Origin: Providencia stuartii
GTDB lineage: Bacteria > Pseudomonadota > Gammaproteobacteria > Enterobacterales > Enterobacteriaceae
Assembly (NCBI RefSeq): GCF_029277985.1
Contig: NZ_CP119546.1
Location: 3,286,001-3,350,000 of the forward strand
Length of the DNA stretch: 64,000 bases
Direction of reading: 5' to 3'
Shown here piece after piece: positions 1-9,322 of the stretch. Below the pieces are notes generated by a model. The model saw only the letters and a list, made by a program, of their open reading frames with translations. It was not told the DNA's origin and did no database searches. The translations under genes were made by a program, and so were the position numbers. Position 1 is the stretch's first letter. Every line of letters starts with the position of its first letter.

Positions 1-156
1 ACCTTTATGATGACTTCCTTCAATAATCATGGATAAGGTGTCTGCATTCATGGTAACAAAAGCCTCCGCCTTCGCTTCACGGACTGTTTCCGCTTTTGCA
101 GAAACATCCACCATATGCGCTTCACCCGACGCATTGATGTGAGTCAGTTGTGACAT
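1..156 (-). CDS. moaC: Cyclic pyranopterin monophosphate synthase MoaC, N-terminal part (cut by window edge)
   Basis: The first 52 codons are present; the rest lies left of the window. The start [20 protein letters not shown] and the following [12 protein letters not shown] and HHKG segments match MoaC, which with MoaA converts GTP to cyclic pyranopterin monophosphate, the first committed step of molybdenum cofactor synthesis in the cytoplasm. The ATG lies 28 nt after the moaA stop, behind AGGAGA, so both are probably one transcript. In E. coli moaB lies between moaA and moaC; here there is no room for it. Confidence 0.93.
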   Translation of the reverse strand, partial: MSQLTHINASGEAHMVDVSAKAETVREAKAEAFVTMNADTLSMIIEGSHHKG

Positions 157-184
157 ATTTTCTCCTGAAAAAATCAAAAATGGG

Positions 185-1165
185 TTAGCCGCCAATTACC
201 GATAAATTAGGGGTAATGCCGCTGTCGCCCATATGCAAGAAATGGGTTTCTCGCTTGAATTGTAATCCACTTTGAATACGTGCTTTCAGTGCTTCATTTT
301 GGTTGTCATCGCTGAGCAAATCACGTAGTGGTATGCCATTCTCACCAAATAAACACAGATGAAGATTTCCCAATGAAGAAACGCGTAAGCGGTTACAACT
401 TTGGCAGAAATCTTTTTCATAAGGCATGATAAGGCCAATTTCCCCTAGGTAATCAGGGTGGCTAAATACTTGTGCGGGACCATCGCTCCGTGCACGGGGT
501 ACACTGTACCAACCTTCTTCAATAAGGCGGTCACGAATCGTTTCTCCCGAAATATGGTAACGGTTAAAAAGATCACTGCCTTCCCCCGTTTCCATTAATT
601 CAATGAAACGCAATTGAATAGGACGATGCTTAATCCAATTTAAAAATGATTTGAGTGCGATATCGTTGACGTTTTTCATCAACACCGCATTGACTTTGAC
701 TTGCTTAAAACCAGCGTCAAAGGCTGCATCAATGCCTTGCATGACTTGATAAAATTTGTCTTGGCCTGTAATGGCCGCAAATTGACGAGGATCTAAGCTG
801 TCGACACTGACATTAATCGCACCAAGCCCCGCCTCTTTCCATTGCTGCACATCACGCGCCATACGATAGCCATTGGTGGTAACCGCAATTTTCTTTATTG
901 ATTTATTTTCATTTATCGCAGCGATAATATCGGTAAAGTCTTTACGCATCGTCGGCTCACCACCTGTGATACGGACTTTTTCTGTTCCTAATTCAGCAAA
1001 AGCACGGCTAACACGCCGAATTTCACTCAGCGAAAGGAACTCGTGGCGACCACTAGGTTTGTAACCATCAGGGAGACAATAGGTACAACGAAAGTTGCAC
1101 ACATCAGTAATAGATAGGCGGAGATAGTAAAATTTCCGAGCAAATTGATCGACAAGCTGCTGCAT
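185..1165 (-). CDS. moaA: GTP 3',8-cyclase MoaA
   Basis: A 326-residue radical SAM enzyme that rearranges GTP for molybdopterin synthesis. The N-terminal 4Fe-4S/SAM motif CNFRCTYC has cysteines at about 23, 27 and 30. The second cluster motif CQSCNRLR, with a further cysteine in LHLCLFGE, lies near residues 254-271, and the C-terminal VIGG double glycine needed by the family is intact. I chose the ATG at 1165 because it matches the E. coli N-terminus ([15 protein letters not shown]) and follows AAAGGTG, itself the end of the Moco riboswitch. A longer in-frame start would run through the riboswitch. Confidence 0.96.
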   Translation of the reverse strand: MQQLVDQFARKFYYLRLSITDVCNFRCTYCLPDGYKPSGRHEFLSLSEIRRVSRAFAELGTEKVRITGGEPTMRKDFTDIIAAINENKSIKKIAVTTNGYRMARDVQQWKEAGLGAINVSVDSLDPRQFAAITGQDKFYQVMQGIDAAFDAGFKQVKVNAVLMKNVNDIALKSFLNWIKHRPIQLRFIELMETGEGSDLFNRYHISGETIRDRLIEEGWYSVPRARSDGPAQVFSHPDYLGEIGLIMPYEKDFCQSCNRLRVSSLGNLHLCLFGENGIPLRDLLSDDNQNEALKARIQSGLQFKRETHFLHMGDSGITPNLSVIGG

Positions 1166-1170
1166 AATGA

Positions 1171-1285
1171 CACCTTTCCAAATACGGGAGATGCAGACAT
1201 TTCTATCTTGCACCCTGGTGGTTCAAAGACCACGGCCAAAGCATCATATTCGTTAGCGCGAACTTAGACACAAAGGCTAGGAGTT
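1171..1285 (-). ncRNA. Moco (molybdenum cofactor) riboswitch in the moaA leader
   Basis: The leader immediately before moaA contains, in order on the minus strand, ACTCCTAGCC, GATGCTTTGGCCGTG, CCACCAGGG and CTCCCGTATTTGGAAAGGTG. These are the conserved blocks of the E. coli moaA leader RNA that defines the Moco motif. The last block carries the ribosome binding site, so Moco-dependent folding could hide it. The match rests on remembered conserved blocks; a covariance search was not possible. Boundaries are approximate. Confidence 0.9.
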
Positions 1286-1401
1286 TTTATCTATAAGCGA
1301 ATCAAGTTAACGTGGCGAATGAGCTCTCAACATTGTTTACTTTGTTCACTTATTATATGTAGGGATTTTAGCGTAAATAAAAGCAAAAAGCGAATTTGAA
1401 T

Positions 1402-1429
1402 TTCGATATATAATATATTATACAACGAC
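1402..1429. promoter_or_regulatory. ModE-binding box upstream of moaA
   Basis: The sequence reads TTCGATATATA, six bases (ATATAT), then TATACAACGAC. Against the ModE consensus ATCGNTATATA-N6-TATATAACGAT both half-sites match with only one or two differences. ModE-molybdate is known to activate the moa operon in E. coli, so position and function agree. The box lies about 115 bp upstream of the riboswitch, and the promoter between them is not obvious. Confidence 0.72.
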
Positions 1430-1773
1430 TTAGCATTTAGTTATGCATTTGTTAATCCAATATAAATTTAATGTCATGACGTATGTGGGTAAATGTATTT
1501 TGAACATTTTGAAAAGATTTGAAGATGATAAGAAAATCACTTCAATTATCGTTTTTTTAGTTAATTAAGAGCAATCTGAATTTAGGTTTAACACAATTAT
1601 TGATCCTTTCTTGATTATCACAAATAACCCGATGAGATAATTAATTTTTAACTCATCATAATTTTAAATTTTTACTGTGAATAATGATGATAAATGAACC
1701 CAAACCAGGGTTTTATGGTAGATTAACGCGGTTTTGTGTTAAACGTGACAAATCGCGCCGTTTTTCGTTTAAA

Positions 1774-1804
1774 TTACATCTCACTAACGAGAACACTGTA
1801 TAAT
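1774..1804 (+). promoter_or_regulatory. Probable sigma-70 promoter of ybhK
   Basis: A perfect -10 TATAAT at 1799-1804 lies 37 bp before the ybhK ATG. The best -35 is TTACAT at 1774-1779 with a long 19-bp spacer, so the -35 assignment is uncertain. Confidence 0.55.
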
Positions 1805-1841
1805 AGCCATGGCGCTGGAAAATAACTGATATAGGAACACT

Positions 1842-2750
1842 ATGCCGAATAGTAGTCTGACTGATTTTAGGCATGTTGTCGCTCTTGGGGGCGGACATGG
1901 GCTTGGTCGTGTAATGTCTTCTCTCTCATCTTTAGGTTCTCGATTAACGGGCATTGTTACCACTACCGATAACGGTGGGTCGACTGGTCGTATCCGTCGA
2001 GCAGAAGGCGGCATCGCTTGGGGAGATATGCGTAACTGTCTCAACCAACTAATCACAGAACCTTCAATTGCCTCAGCTATGTTCGAATATCGCTTTAGTG
2101 GGAATGGTGAACTCTCTGGACATAATTTAGGTAACCTAATGTTAAAGTCATTAGATCACCTCAGTGTTCGCCCCCTTGATGCCATCAATTTGATCCGCAA
2201 TATGCTAAAAGTGGATGCAAAACTCATTCCTATGTCTGAATCCCCTGTGGATTTGATGGCAATAGATGATATGGGGAATGAAGTCTATGGCGAAGTGAAT
2301 GTTGATGCTTTAGTTGAATTGCCTCAAGAGCTACGTTTATACCCCAGAGTCAAAGCCACCGCAGAAGCGGTTGAAGCAATTCACCAATCTGACTTGATTT
2401 TAATCGGCCCAGGCAGCTTCTTTACTAGCCTAATGCCCTTATTGCTACTTGATGACATCACCGATGCATTACGTGAATGTAAAGCCCCTATGATTTATAT
2501 TGGCAACCTTGGTAAAGAACTCAGTACCTCTGCTGCCAGTCTAACCTTAAAAGAAAAGTTACTGATGATGGAACAACATATTGGCTGCCAAAAAATTAAT
2601 GCCGTCATCGTTGGCCCAAGAACCAATATTGAACCTATTCGCCATGAACGTTTAGTAACACAGCGTGTGTTAGAAGCCGACGATATCCCTTATCGTCACG
2701 ACCGAAAATTGCTTTTGCAAGCGATTGAAGAAACAGTACAACTACTTTAA
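1842..2750 (+). CDS. ybhK: Gluconeogenesis factor YvcK family protein (UDP-GlcNAc-binding, CofD-like)
   Basis: A 302-residue protein of the YvcK/CofD-like superfamily. The nucleotide-binding signature GGGHGLGR lies at about residues 16-23, followed by [14 protein letters not shown] and GDMRNCL, and later by [14 protein letters not shown], all typical of the family. YvcK homologues bind UDP-N-acetylglucosamine and link central carbon metabolism to envelope synthesis in Gram-positive bacteria; in enterobacteria the role is less clear. The gene stands alone, divergent from moaA and convergent with uvrB, as in E. coli. Confidence 0.9.
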   Translation: MPNSSLTDFRHVVALGGGHGLGRVMSSLSSLGSRLTGIVTTTDNGGSTGRIRRAEGGIAWGDMRNCLNQLITEPSIASAMFEYRFSGNGELSGHNLGNLMLKSLDHLSVRPLDAINLIRNMLKVDAKLIPMSESPVDLMAIDDMGNEVYGEVNVDALVELPQELRLYPRVKATAEAVEAIHQSDLILIGPGSFFTSLMPLLLLDDITDALRECKAPMIYIGNLGKELSTSAASLTLKEKLLMMEQHIGCQKINAVIVGPRTNIEPIRHERLVTQRVLEADDIPYRHDRKLLLQAIEETVQLL

Positions 2751-2794
2751 TCATTCGTATAGCCGTCGACAATTTGCCACTCAAACGCTCTGAA

Positions 2795-2826
2795 GTTAAC
2801 CACGAGAAAGGCATCTCGTGGTTAAC
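2795..2826. terminator. Hairpin between convergent ybhK and uvrB
   Basis: Perfect 13-bp stem GTTAACCACGAGA / TCTCGTGGTTAAC with the six-base loop AAGGCA, between the ends of ybhK and uvrB. It lacks a strong T-run on either side, so it is a probable rather than certain bidirectional terminator. Confidence 0.6.
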
Positions 2827-2835
2827 GTTATCTCA

Positions 2836-4854
2836 TCATGAATTAGCAATAAAACGTTCTCTGAGTTCTTGTAATTGATCGCGAACATTTGCAGCCGCTT
2901 CAAATTCCAAGTCTTGAGCATGTTTATACATCTGAGCCTCAAGCTGTGAAATACGTTGCTCCAATTCTTTTGTTGATAGCAATTGGATATCATCGCGATG
3001 ATCAATTTTCGTATTCTCTTTATTGCGCCCTTTCGATTTTCCGCCCACTTTGTGGCCGATTTGTAGAATATCGCCGACTTTTTTATTCAGCCCTTGAGGA
3101 ACAATACCATGCTGCTCGTTAAAGGCGATCTGCTTAGCTCGGCGTCGTTCCGTTTCTTTGATGGCTTTTTCCATCGAATTGGTAATTTTATCGCCATACA
3201 AAATCGCTTTACCATTTAAGTTACGAGCAGCGCGTCCTATTGTCTGAATCAATGAGCGTTCTGAACGTAAAAAGCCTTCTTTATCCGCGTCCAAAATCGC
3301 CACTAGTGAGACCTCTGGCATATCAAGACCTTCTCTAAGCAAGTTGATCCCGACTAAAACATCAAATTCACCAAGCCGTAAATCACGAATAATTTCAACA
3401 CGTTCAACTGTATCAATATCAGAGTGAAGGTAGCGAACGCGCTCCCCATGCTCTTCAAGGTATTCTGTTAAATCTTCAGCCATCCGTTTTGTCAGTGTGG
3501 TGACCAACACACGTTCATTTTTCTGGGCGCGTATGCGAATTTCGGAAAGTAAATCATCAACTTGAGTCGCGACTGGACGCACCTCAATAATGGGATCCAA
3601 TAAACCTGTTGGCCTAACCACCTGCTCTATCACTTCAGAGCCCGATTTTTCTATCTCGTAGTTACCCGGTGTTGCTGAGACATAAATCGTTTGTGGCGCC
3701 AACGCTTCAAACTCTTCAAAGCGCATTGGCCGGTTATCCAGTGCAGAAGGTAAACGGAAACCATATTCTACCAACGTTTCTTTACGAGAACGGTCTCCCT
3801 TATACATAGCACCAATTTGTGGAATGGTGACGTGAGATTCATCCACCACCAATAGGCCATCTGCGGGAAGATAATCAAACAAGGTTGGAGGTGGTTCTCC
3901 GGGAGCTCGACCAGATAAATAGCGTGAATAGTTTTCAATCCCAGAGCAATAGCCAAGTTCATTCATCATTTCAAGATCGAACTGAGTTCGCTGGGTAATG
4001 CGTTGCTCTTCTAAAAGTTTATTATTTTCGAGTAGCACTTTACGTCTATCAGCCAGCTCCACCTTGATTTGCTCCATCGCTTCTAAGATCCGATCTCTAG
4101 GAGTGACATAGTGGGTTTTAGGGTAAACGGTAAAACGAGGCACACGATGTTGGATCTGGCCTGTCAAAGGATCAAATAAAGATAGCCGCTCAACTTCTTC
4201 ATCAAATAATTCAACCCGTAGCGCATATTCATCTGATTCCGCGGGGAAGATATCGATAACTTCACCGCGTACGCGAAATGTTCCCCGAGTAAAAGCTTGA
4301 TCATTACGTGTATATTGTAGATCCGCTAAGCGGCGCAAAATAGCGCGTTGATCGATAATCATGCCATCGGTTAGATGCAACATCATTTTTAAATAGCTAT
4401 CCGGATCACCAAGACCATAGATGGCAGAAACAGAAGCCACAACAATCACATCACGTCGTTCCAGTAAGGCCTTTGTGGCTGACAAACGCATTTGTTCAAT
4501 ATGCTCGTTAACAGAGGCATCTTTTTCAATAAAAGTGTCTGAACTCGGAACATAAGCTTCAGGCTGATAATAATCATAATAAGAAACGAAATATTCAACT
4601 GCATTATCAGGGAAGAAAGCTTTCATTTCGCTATACAATTGTGCAGCCAACGTCTTGTTGTGTGCCATCAACATGGTTGGACGGTTTTCTTTGGCAATCA
4701 CATTGGCAATAGTAAAGGTTTTACCTGAACCCGTTACACCAAGTAAGGTTTGATGAGCTAGGCCATCTTCCAACCCTTCAGAAAGCCGACGAATGGCTTC
4801 TGGTTGGTCTCCTCCTGGTTGAAAATCAGAATACAATTTAAATACTTTACTCAT
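2836..4854 (-). CDS. uvrB: Excinuclease ABC subunit UvrB
   Basis: A 672-residue protein, one shorter than E. coli UvrB. It is the damage-verification helicase of nucleotide excision repair, loaded by UvrA and later bound by UvrC. Walker A GVTGSGKT is at residues 39-46. The beta-hairpin region that clamps DNA ([20 protein letters not shown]) follows, then the DESH helicase motif near 338, the [13 protein letters not shown] motif, and a C-terminal UVR domain ([20 protein letters not shown]) that contacts UvrC. The ATG is followed by [10 protein letters not shown] as in E. coli. A LexA box upstream marks it as an SOS gene. Confidence 0.97.
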   Translation of the reverse strand: MSKVFKLYSDFQPGGDQPEAIRRLSEGLEDGLAHQTLLGVTGSGKTFTIANVIAKENRPTMLMAHNKTLAAQLYSEMKAFFPDNAVEYFVSYYDYYQPEAYVPSSDTFIEKDASVNEHIEQMRLSATKALLERRDVIVVASVSAIYGLGDPDSYLKMMLHLTDGMIIDQRAILRRLADLQYTRNDQAFTRGTFRVRGEVIDIFPAESDEYALRVELFDEEVERLSLFDPLTGQIQHRVPRFTVYPKTHYVTPRDRILEAMEQIKVELADRRKVLLENNKLLEEQRITQRTQFDLEMMNELGYCSGIENYSRYLSGRAPGEPPPTLFDYLPADGLLVVDESHVTIPQIGAMYKGDRSRKETLVEYGFRLPSALDNRPMRFEEFEALAPQTIYVSATPGNYEIEKSGSEVIEQVVRPTGLLDPIIEVRPVATQVDDLLSEIRIRAQKNERVLVTTLTKRMAEDLTEYLEEHGERVRYLHSDIDTVERVEIIRDLRLGEFDVLVGINLLREGLDMPEVSLVAILDADKEGFLRSERSLIQTIGRAARNLNGKAILYGDKITNSMEKAIKETERRRAKQIAFNEQHGIVPQGLNKKVGDILQIGHKVGGKSKGRNKENTKIDHRDDIQLLSTKELEQRISQLEAQMYKHAQDLEFEAAANVRDQLQELRERFIANS

Positions 4855-4888
4855 TACCCACGCCTCTTAAACGATCATTCCCTTATAA

Positions 4889-4908
4889 TACTGGATAAAA
4901 AACCAGCT
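4889..4908 (-). promoter_or_regulatory. LexA (SOS) box of uvrB
   Basis: On the minus strand the sequence is AGCTGGTTTTTTATCCAGTA, which has CTG-N10-CAG and is nearly the known E. coli uvrB SOS box. It sits 35 bp before the start codon and abuts a -10-like TATTAT, so LexA would block initiation. Confidence 0.88.
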
Positions 4909-4948
4909 TCAAGTACTGAATTTAAAATTTCTCTAGCACAAATTTTAT

Positions 4949-5198
4949 TGTGGATAGCGTTAGGTTATCCCCAAAATTTTACTTGACCTAACGTTATTTA
5001 TATATTTTATGCTGATGCCATTTCTGCTCTTATCTCAAATAAAAAATTGCGTATTGATTTTATTTAACTTATTGTATTTCAATACGATTATTTATGAGTC
5101 TGAAATCACATCAAATAAAGGCAAAGCCGCTTGTCACCTTGGATACGGTTGTTTTTTTAGATCTAATTCACAAGGTTATCCACAGAAATAGTGGATAA
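4949..5198. promoter_or_regulatory. Cluster of DnaA-box-like sequences upstream of uvrB
   Basis: Four 9-mers resemble the DnaA consensus TTATNCACA. TGTGGATAG (4949-4957, reverse) and TTATCCCCA (4965-4973) each have one mismatch. TTATCCACA (5176-5184) is perfect, and AGTGGATAA (5190-5198, reverse) has one mismatch. The last two form a perfect inverted repeat, GTTATCCAC-N7-GTGGATAAC. A DnaA site upstream of uvrB has been described in E. coli. Binding here is inferred. Confidence 0.55.
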
Positions 5199-5542
5199 CT
5201 CTGCAATCCCTTTAAGATAGTGCGTTTCCGTTCTACTCTAAAAACCACATAGACCAAATAAATGACAGAAAAATGGCAATTCAGTGAAAATTTTTTTACG
5301 CAGAATTTATCACAAAAACAATATTTATTCTGGTTTACAGGATCAGAGTTGACAAAAATGGCGGATTAACGATCCAGAATCACTTTTTACACTGCACAAA
5401 CAGAAACATAAAAAATTATTCAGTAAGATCCATGAGATAGAACATGTCATGCTTTAATGGCATACGGAACATGCAAGTGTCATGGCGAAACAACTGGTGT
5501 TCGTCAGTATGTTTCCAACAATACCTGCGAACACTGCAAAAC

Positions 5543-5570
5543 AAAAAATCCACTTTATTGTGGATTTTTT
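5543..5570. terminator. Terminator after bioD
   Basis: Perfect stem AAAAAATCCAC / GTGGATTTTTT with loop TTTATT, 23 bp beyond the bioD stop. The A-run and T-run make it a canonical intrinsic terminator in either direction. Confidence 0.85.
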
Positions 5571-5593
5571 TGGCATTTAAATATTCCCACTCT

Positions 5594-6289
5594 TTAGCAC
5601 TCATCACAACGCGTCAGCAACCGTCTCACATCAATATACTGACCAACATCCAAAAATGTATCGCTATTTTGATAGGGAATTGTACCAAGAGATGGGGCAT
5701 TGATCGTGCGGTGTAACGTCTCTAAATATTCTGCTTGATAGATTCCTGCTGGCTCGACCTCATTAGCTATCCACCCCACCAATTTTAGTCCTGATTGCGC
5801 GATGGCCTGCGCTGTTAACAACGCATGATTAATACAGCCTAACTTGATACCAACAACCATGATCACCGGCAATTGTTGCTCAACCACCCAATCGGCATAA
5901 CTGTGATGTGCTGATAGTGGCGTATACCAACCGCCAGCCCCTTCAACTAACACCCATTGGGCTTTTGATTGCAACTGTTTTAATCCATCAGTCATCACCG
6001 AAAACGCGATTGGTTGCCCGACTTTTTCACTAATAATATGCGGAGACGTTGGTGCTTCAAATACAATCGGATTCACTTCTTGGTAAGTTAATGGCAGTGT
6101 ACTGTTTGCCTGTAAAAAGAGTGCATCACTATTACGTAGCCCTTGTGCCGTCTGCTCGCTACCTGAAGCGACTGGCTTATAACCCGCAGTTTGATAACCT
6201 AATTGATTAGCGGCTTGTAGCAATGCACAACTGGCTACCGTTTTGCCGACTTCAGTATCGGTGCCAGTCACAAAAAAGGTTTTAATCAC
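5594..6289 (-). CDS. bioD: ATP-dependent dethiobiotin synthetase BioD
   Basis: A 231-residue enzyme that closes the ureido ring of 7,8-diaminopelargonic acid with CO2 and ATP, the penultimate step of biotin synthesis. The P-loop GTDTEVGKT is at residues 9-17, and LVEGAGGWYTPL provides the conserved carboxylate and glycine segment. Last gene of the leftward bioBFCD operon; its start overlaps the bioC end by 8 nt, implying translational coupling. Confidence 0.95.
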   Translation of the reverse strand: MIKTFFVTGTDTEVGKTVASCALLQAANQLGYQTAGYKPVASGSEQTAQGLRNSDALFLQANSTLPLTYQEVNPIVFEAPTSPHIISEKVGQPIAFSVMTDGLKQLQSKAQWVLVEGAGGWYTPLSAHHSYADWVVEQQLPVIMVVGIKLGCINHALLTAQAIAQSGLKLVGWIANEVEPAGIYQAEYLETLHRTINAPSLGTIPYQNSDTFLDVGQYIDVRRLLTRCDEC

Positions 6290-7058
6290 GATAAATTATT
6301 CCAAATACAGTTTGATAAGTCAGTTCTAGGCCGTTCACTGACGCTGGGTAGGCATGTGTGAGTTGCTGTAATCGTTGCCTTGTCATCAATCCACCTTGGC
6401 GTCCTGCCGTAAGATGCGTCGCGCCTATCCCTTTTAATGAATTCAACAAGCGAGCTAAATCAGGAAAATACAGTTTATCGGGCTGAAGCAGTAATTGATG
6501 CTTCCATGGCTGGCAGCTCGCCGTAATCAGCTCAAAGCTCAAAAACTCATTCACATGTGAATAGCCATCTAACTTAGCCCAAGCTTGTGATAATTCAGAC
6601 AGTGAGCCTTTCGCAAGAGTCGTAAATACAATAACGCCCCCACTTTTGGTCACTCGATGTAATTCCGTTAACGCTTGTGATAAGTTTGAGCACCACTGGA
6701 TCGCTAAATTAGAAAAAACGATATCGAAGGTTTGGTCGGCAAAAGGCAGTAATTCCATATCTGCACAAATATATTGTGCAGCGGCCTTTTTATCGCGAGC
6801 AACCTCTAACATGCCTAATGACAAATCTAATGCGGTGACTTCAGCGCCTTGTCTTTTGATAATTTGGCTGAAAAATCCCGTTCCACAGCCAACATCAATC
6901 ACTTTTTTATCACTTAAATTTACCTGCACTGAGGCTAATAAATCCAATAATTGGTGACCGCTGTTTTGCTGATAATACGCTATCGAATCATAGCGCTTTG
7001 CCGCTTTACCAAACGCAGAGGCAATTTTTTGCTTTTCATCACTTAACGGCAAAACCAT
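6282..7058 (-). CDS. bioC: Malonyl-ACP O-methyltransferase BioC
   Basis: A 258-residue SAM-dependent methyltransferase that methylates malonyl-ACP so that the fatty acid machinery can build pimeloyl-ACP methyl ester. The N-terminal [20 protein letters not shown] is typical of BioC. SAM motif [12 protein letters not shown] is at about residues 53-63, and the later FSNLAIQWC is the family's motif IV region. It overlaps bioF by 20 nt and bioD by 8 nt within the operon. No separate bioH is seen in this window. Confidence 0.94.
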   Translation of the reverse strand: MVLPLSDEKQKIASAFGKAAKRYDSIAYYQQNSGHQLLDLLASVQVNLSDKKVIDVGCGTGFFSQIIKRQGAEVTALDLSLGMLEVARDKKAAAQYICADMELLPFADQTFDIVFSNLAIQWCSNLSQALTELHRVTKSGGVIVFTTLAKGSLSELSQAWAKLDGYSHVNEFLSFELITASCQPWKHQLLLQPDKLYFPDLARLLNSLKGIGATHLTAGRQGGLMTRQRLQQLTHAYPASVNGLELTYQTVFGIIYRD

Positions 7059-8193
7059 GTAGCGCCTCCAACAGTTGGTCTATATCTTGTTGGCGATGAG
7101 CCGCACTCAGAGTAATGCGTAATCGTGCACTTCCGGGCGGGACAGTAGGCGGGCGGATCGCTTGCACCCAGAGCCCTTTTTGCCGAAGATAATTAGAAAG
7201 CTGAATACTGTCATCATTATCACCAACAATGAGCGGTTGGATTGCCATCGATGAATTCGCTAATTGCATACCACTCAACTGACTATTTTTTCTAAAATAC
7301 GCAATATGCTGATTAAGCCGTTCCCTCTCGTCATCAGCGTTACGGATCTGTTGTAGAGCCGCTGATAGTGCAATAGCCTGAGCCGGTGGCATTGATGTAC
7401 TATAAATAAGATGGCGAGCTGCTTGGATAAAATAATCTGCGGTAGCTTCATCACACAAAACCGCGGCCCCACTCAAACCAAAAGCTTTGCCGAAGGTGAC
7501 AATCAGCAGTTCGGGTTTAATACCATCAACATCACAACTACCGCGCCCTTCTCGCCCTCGCACGCCAATACCATGTGCATCATCCACCATAAGCCATGCA
7601 TTATGCTGTGTGGCAAGCCGCTGCAATTCAGCGAGTGGCGCACAGTCACCGTCCATACTAAAAACACCTTCAGTAATGACAAGCGTTTTCCCTTTTGCTG
7701 GAGGAGCGAGCAATTTTTCTAGTGATAGCGGGTTATTGTGGGTAAAACGCCGTAAAGTAGCGCGAGATAACATTGCTGCTTCAAGGATCGATGCATGGCT
7801 AAGTTTATCGGCTAAAATGCGGTCATCTTGGGTCATCAAAGCGGTGATTACCGCTTGATTTGCCGCAAAACCAGAGATAAAGAGCAGTGCTCTCGGATAG
7901 CCTAACCATTCAGACAGCGCATTTTCTAGCTGGTAATGGGCACGAGAGAACCCTGTAACATGCCCTGAACCACCGCTGCCTGTGCCATATTGAGCAGCGC
8001 CTTGCTGCCAAGCCTCAATGACTTTGGGATGGTGACTTAGGCCTAAATAATCGTTGCCTGAAAAATTCAGGTACTGATGGCCATCAACCTGCAATTCACG
8101 CCCCGTATTATGCTCAACACAGGTTCGTTTGCGCCAAATCGCATTCTGCTGGCGCTGTTTTAACTCTGCTTGAATAAAAGATTGCCAGCTCAT
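7039..8193 (-). CDS. bioF: 8-amino-7-oxononanoate synthase BioF
   Basis: A 384-residue PLP enzyme that condenses pimeloyl-ACP with alanine. Visible landmarks are [10 protein letters not shown] (70-79), DDAHG (204-208) and the PLP lysine in TFGKAFG at K236. Length and numbering match E. coli BioF. Its ATG overlaps the bioB stop as TAATG, and its end overlaps bioC. Confidence 0.96.
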   Translation of the reverse strand: MSWQSFIQAELKQRQQNAIWRKRTCVEHNTGRELQVDGHQYLNFSGNDYLGLSHHPKVIEAWQQGAAQYGTGSGGSGHVTGFSRAHYQLENALSEWLGYPRALLFISGFAANQAVITALMTQDDRILADKLSHASILEAAMLSRATLRRFTHNNPLSLEKLLAPPAKGKTLVITEGVFSMDGDCAPLAELQRLATQHNAWLMVDDAHGIGVRGREGRGSCDVDGIKPELLIVTFGKAFGLSGAAVLCDEATADYFIQAARHLIYSTSMPPAQAIALSAALQQIRNADDERERLNQHIAYFRKNSQLSGMQLANSSMAIQPLIVGDNDDSIQLSNYLRQKGLWVQAIRPPTVPPGSARLRITLSAAHRQQDIDQLLEALHGFAVK

Positions 8194-9230
8194 TAGATCG
8201 CCGCATTGTAAAACTGTTGGTTGTCTGCGGTAAGGATTTTTTCCGCTAAATGCGCGGCTTGTTGATTGTCGCCTTCATTAACCTCAATACGTTCAGGGTT
8301 AATATTCAATTTTCTGAATAGTGCTAAATCTTTATTTTCATCTGGGTTTGGTGTCGTGAGTAACTTACAACCATAAAATACTGAATTCGCTCCTGCCATA
8401 AAACACAATGCTTGAGTTTGCTCATTCATGTATTCACGCCCAGCAGATAAGCGTACATAAGAGGTTGGCATCATAATACGTGCAACCGCAATAGTTCGAA
8501 TGAAATCAAATGGATCGACATCGTCGTTATCAGCCATTGGCGTCCCTTCAACCTTCATCAACATGTTGATCGGCACACTTTCAGGCGGCTTAGGTAAATT
8601 GGCAAGCTGTACTAATAATGCAGCCCGATCGCTAATTTTTTCTCCTAAACCTAAAATTCCACCAGAACAAACTTTAATGCCGGCATTACGTACATTGTCT
8701 AGGGTATCTAAGCGGTCTTGATAAGTTCTCGTGGTAATAATGTTGCCATAGTATTCTGGTGAGGTATCAAGGTTATGATTGTAGTAATCGAGGCCTGCTT
8801 GCGCGAGGCGTTGAGCCTGATGATCGTCAATCATGCCCAATGTCATACATGTTTCCATGCCAAGAGATTTTACCTCTTTCACCATCATTTCAAGATAAGG
8901 CATATCTCTTTCACGCGGGTTACGCCAAGCGGCCCCCATGCAAAAACGTGTTGATCCTGCTTGCTTAGCTTTTTTTGCTGATTCAAGAACTTGCTGTACT
9001 TCCATTAAACGTTCGGTTTCTAAACCTGTTTTATAGCGAGCACTTTGCGCACAATATTTACAATCTTCAGGGCAAGCGCCCGTTTTGATCGACAGTAAAG
9101 TACTCACTTGCACCTGCTGTGGATCAAAATGCTGTCGATGCACTTGCTGAGCTTGAAATAGAAGTTCAAAGAAAGGCATAGAAAACAATTCATTAGCCTG
9201 TTTAGTTGTCCACTTTTTTAATTCGCTCAC
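8193..9230 (-). CDS. bioB: Biotin synthase BioB
   Basis: A 345-residue radical SAM enzyme inserting sulfur into dethiobiotin. The 4Fe-4S/SAM cysteines are C53, C57 and C60 (CPEDCKYC). The ligands of the sacrificial 2Fe-2S cluster, C97, C128, C188 and R260, are all present at E. coli numbering. The start codon is GTG at 9230, behind GGAGA with a six-base gap. First gene of the leftward bio operon, facing the BirA-type operator. Confidence 0.97.
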   Translation of the reverse strand: MSELKKWTTKQANELFSMPFFELLFQAQQVHRQHFDPQQVQVSTLLSIKTGACPEDCKYCAQSARYKTGLETERLMEVQQVLESAKKAKQAGSTRFCMGAAWRNPRERDMPYLEMMVKEVKSLGMETCMTLGMIDDHQAQRLAQAGLDYYNHNLDTSPEYYGNIITTRTYQDRLDTLDNVRNAGIKVCSGGILGLGEKISDRAALLVQLANLPKPPESVPINMLMKVEGTPMADNDDVDPFDFIRTIAVARIMMPTSYVRLSAGREYMNEQTQALCFMAGANSVFYGCKLLTTPNPDENKDLALFRKLNINPERIEVNEGDNQQAAHLAEKILTADNQQFYNAAI

Positions 9231-9255
9231 GGCAGTTCTCCATCGTAAAAAGTCG

Positions 9256-9283
9256 TTGCCAGTTTAAATATTGCGGTTATCAT
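9256..9283 (+). promoter_or_regulatory. Rightward bioA promoter
   Basis: TTGCCA at 9256-9261 and TATCAT at 9278-9283 are separated by 16 bp, each one base from consensus. Transcription would start near 9290 and give a leader of only about 33 nt. Confidence 0.65.
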
Positions 9284-9288
9284 GTCAA
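9261..9288 (-). promoter_or_regulatory. Leftward bioB promoter
   Basis: On the minus strand a perfect TTGACA (plus-strand 9283-9288) lies 16 bp from TAAACT (9261-9266). It overlaps the rightward promoter almost completely, and its -35 lies in the left operator arm. Confidence 0.65.
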
Positions 9289-9315
9289 CCAAATTTAATA
9301 AAATAAGTTGACGAT
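9282..9315. promoter_or_regulatory. BirA-type biotin operator between bioB and bioA
   Basis: Inverted repeat with arms ATGTCAACC and AGTTGACGA separated by 15 bp, lying in the divergent bioB/bioA promoter region. The BirA consensus is TTGTAAACC-N16-GGTTTACAA. The arms here are substituted and the spacing is one shorter, so this is a degenerate operator call made on position and symmetry. Confidence 0.6.
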
Positions 9316-9322
9316 AAAATAA

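Larger units (their letters stand above)
1286..1841. other. AT-rich divergent intergenic region, moaA / ybhK
   Basis: No convincing gene was seen. The region holds the upstream control DNA of moaA, including a ModE-type box at 1402-1429, and the ybhK promoter near 1774-1804. The stretch 1450-1740 is AT-rich with no clear motif. Confidence 0.7.
4855..5593. other. Long intergenic region uvrB-bioD with LexA and DnaA-type sites
   Basis: About 740 bp without a believable gene; short open frames here lack ribosome binding sites and family resemblance. It contains the uvrB LexA box, four DnaA-box-like 9-mers and the bioD terminator. The stretch 5200-5540 shows no recognisable element. Confidence 0.65.

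Noticed and set aside
5416..5716. Short frames on both strands around the bioD end
   Set aside because: They cross the bioD terminator and have no recognisable protein features.
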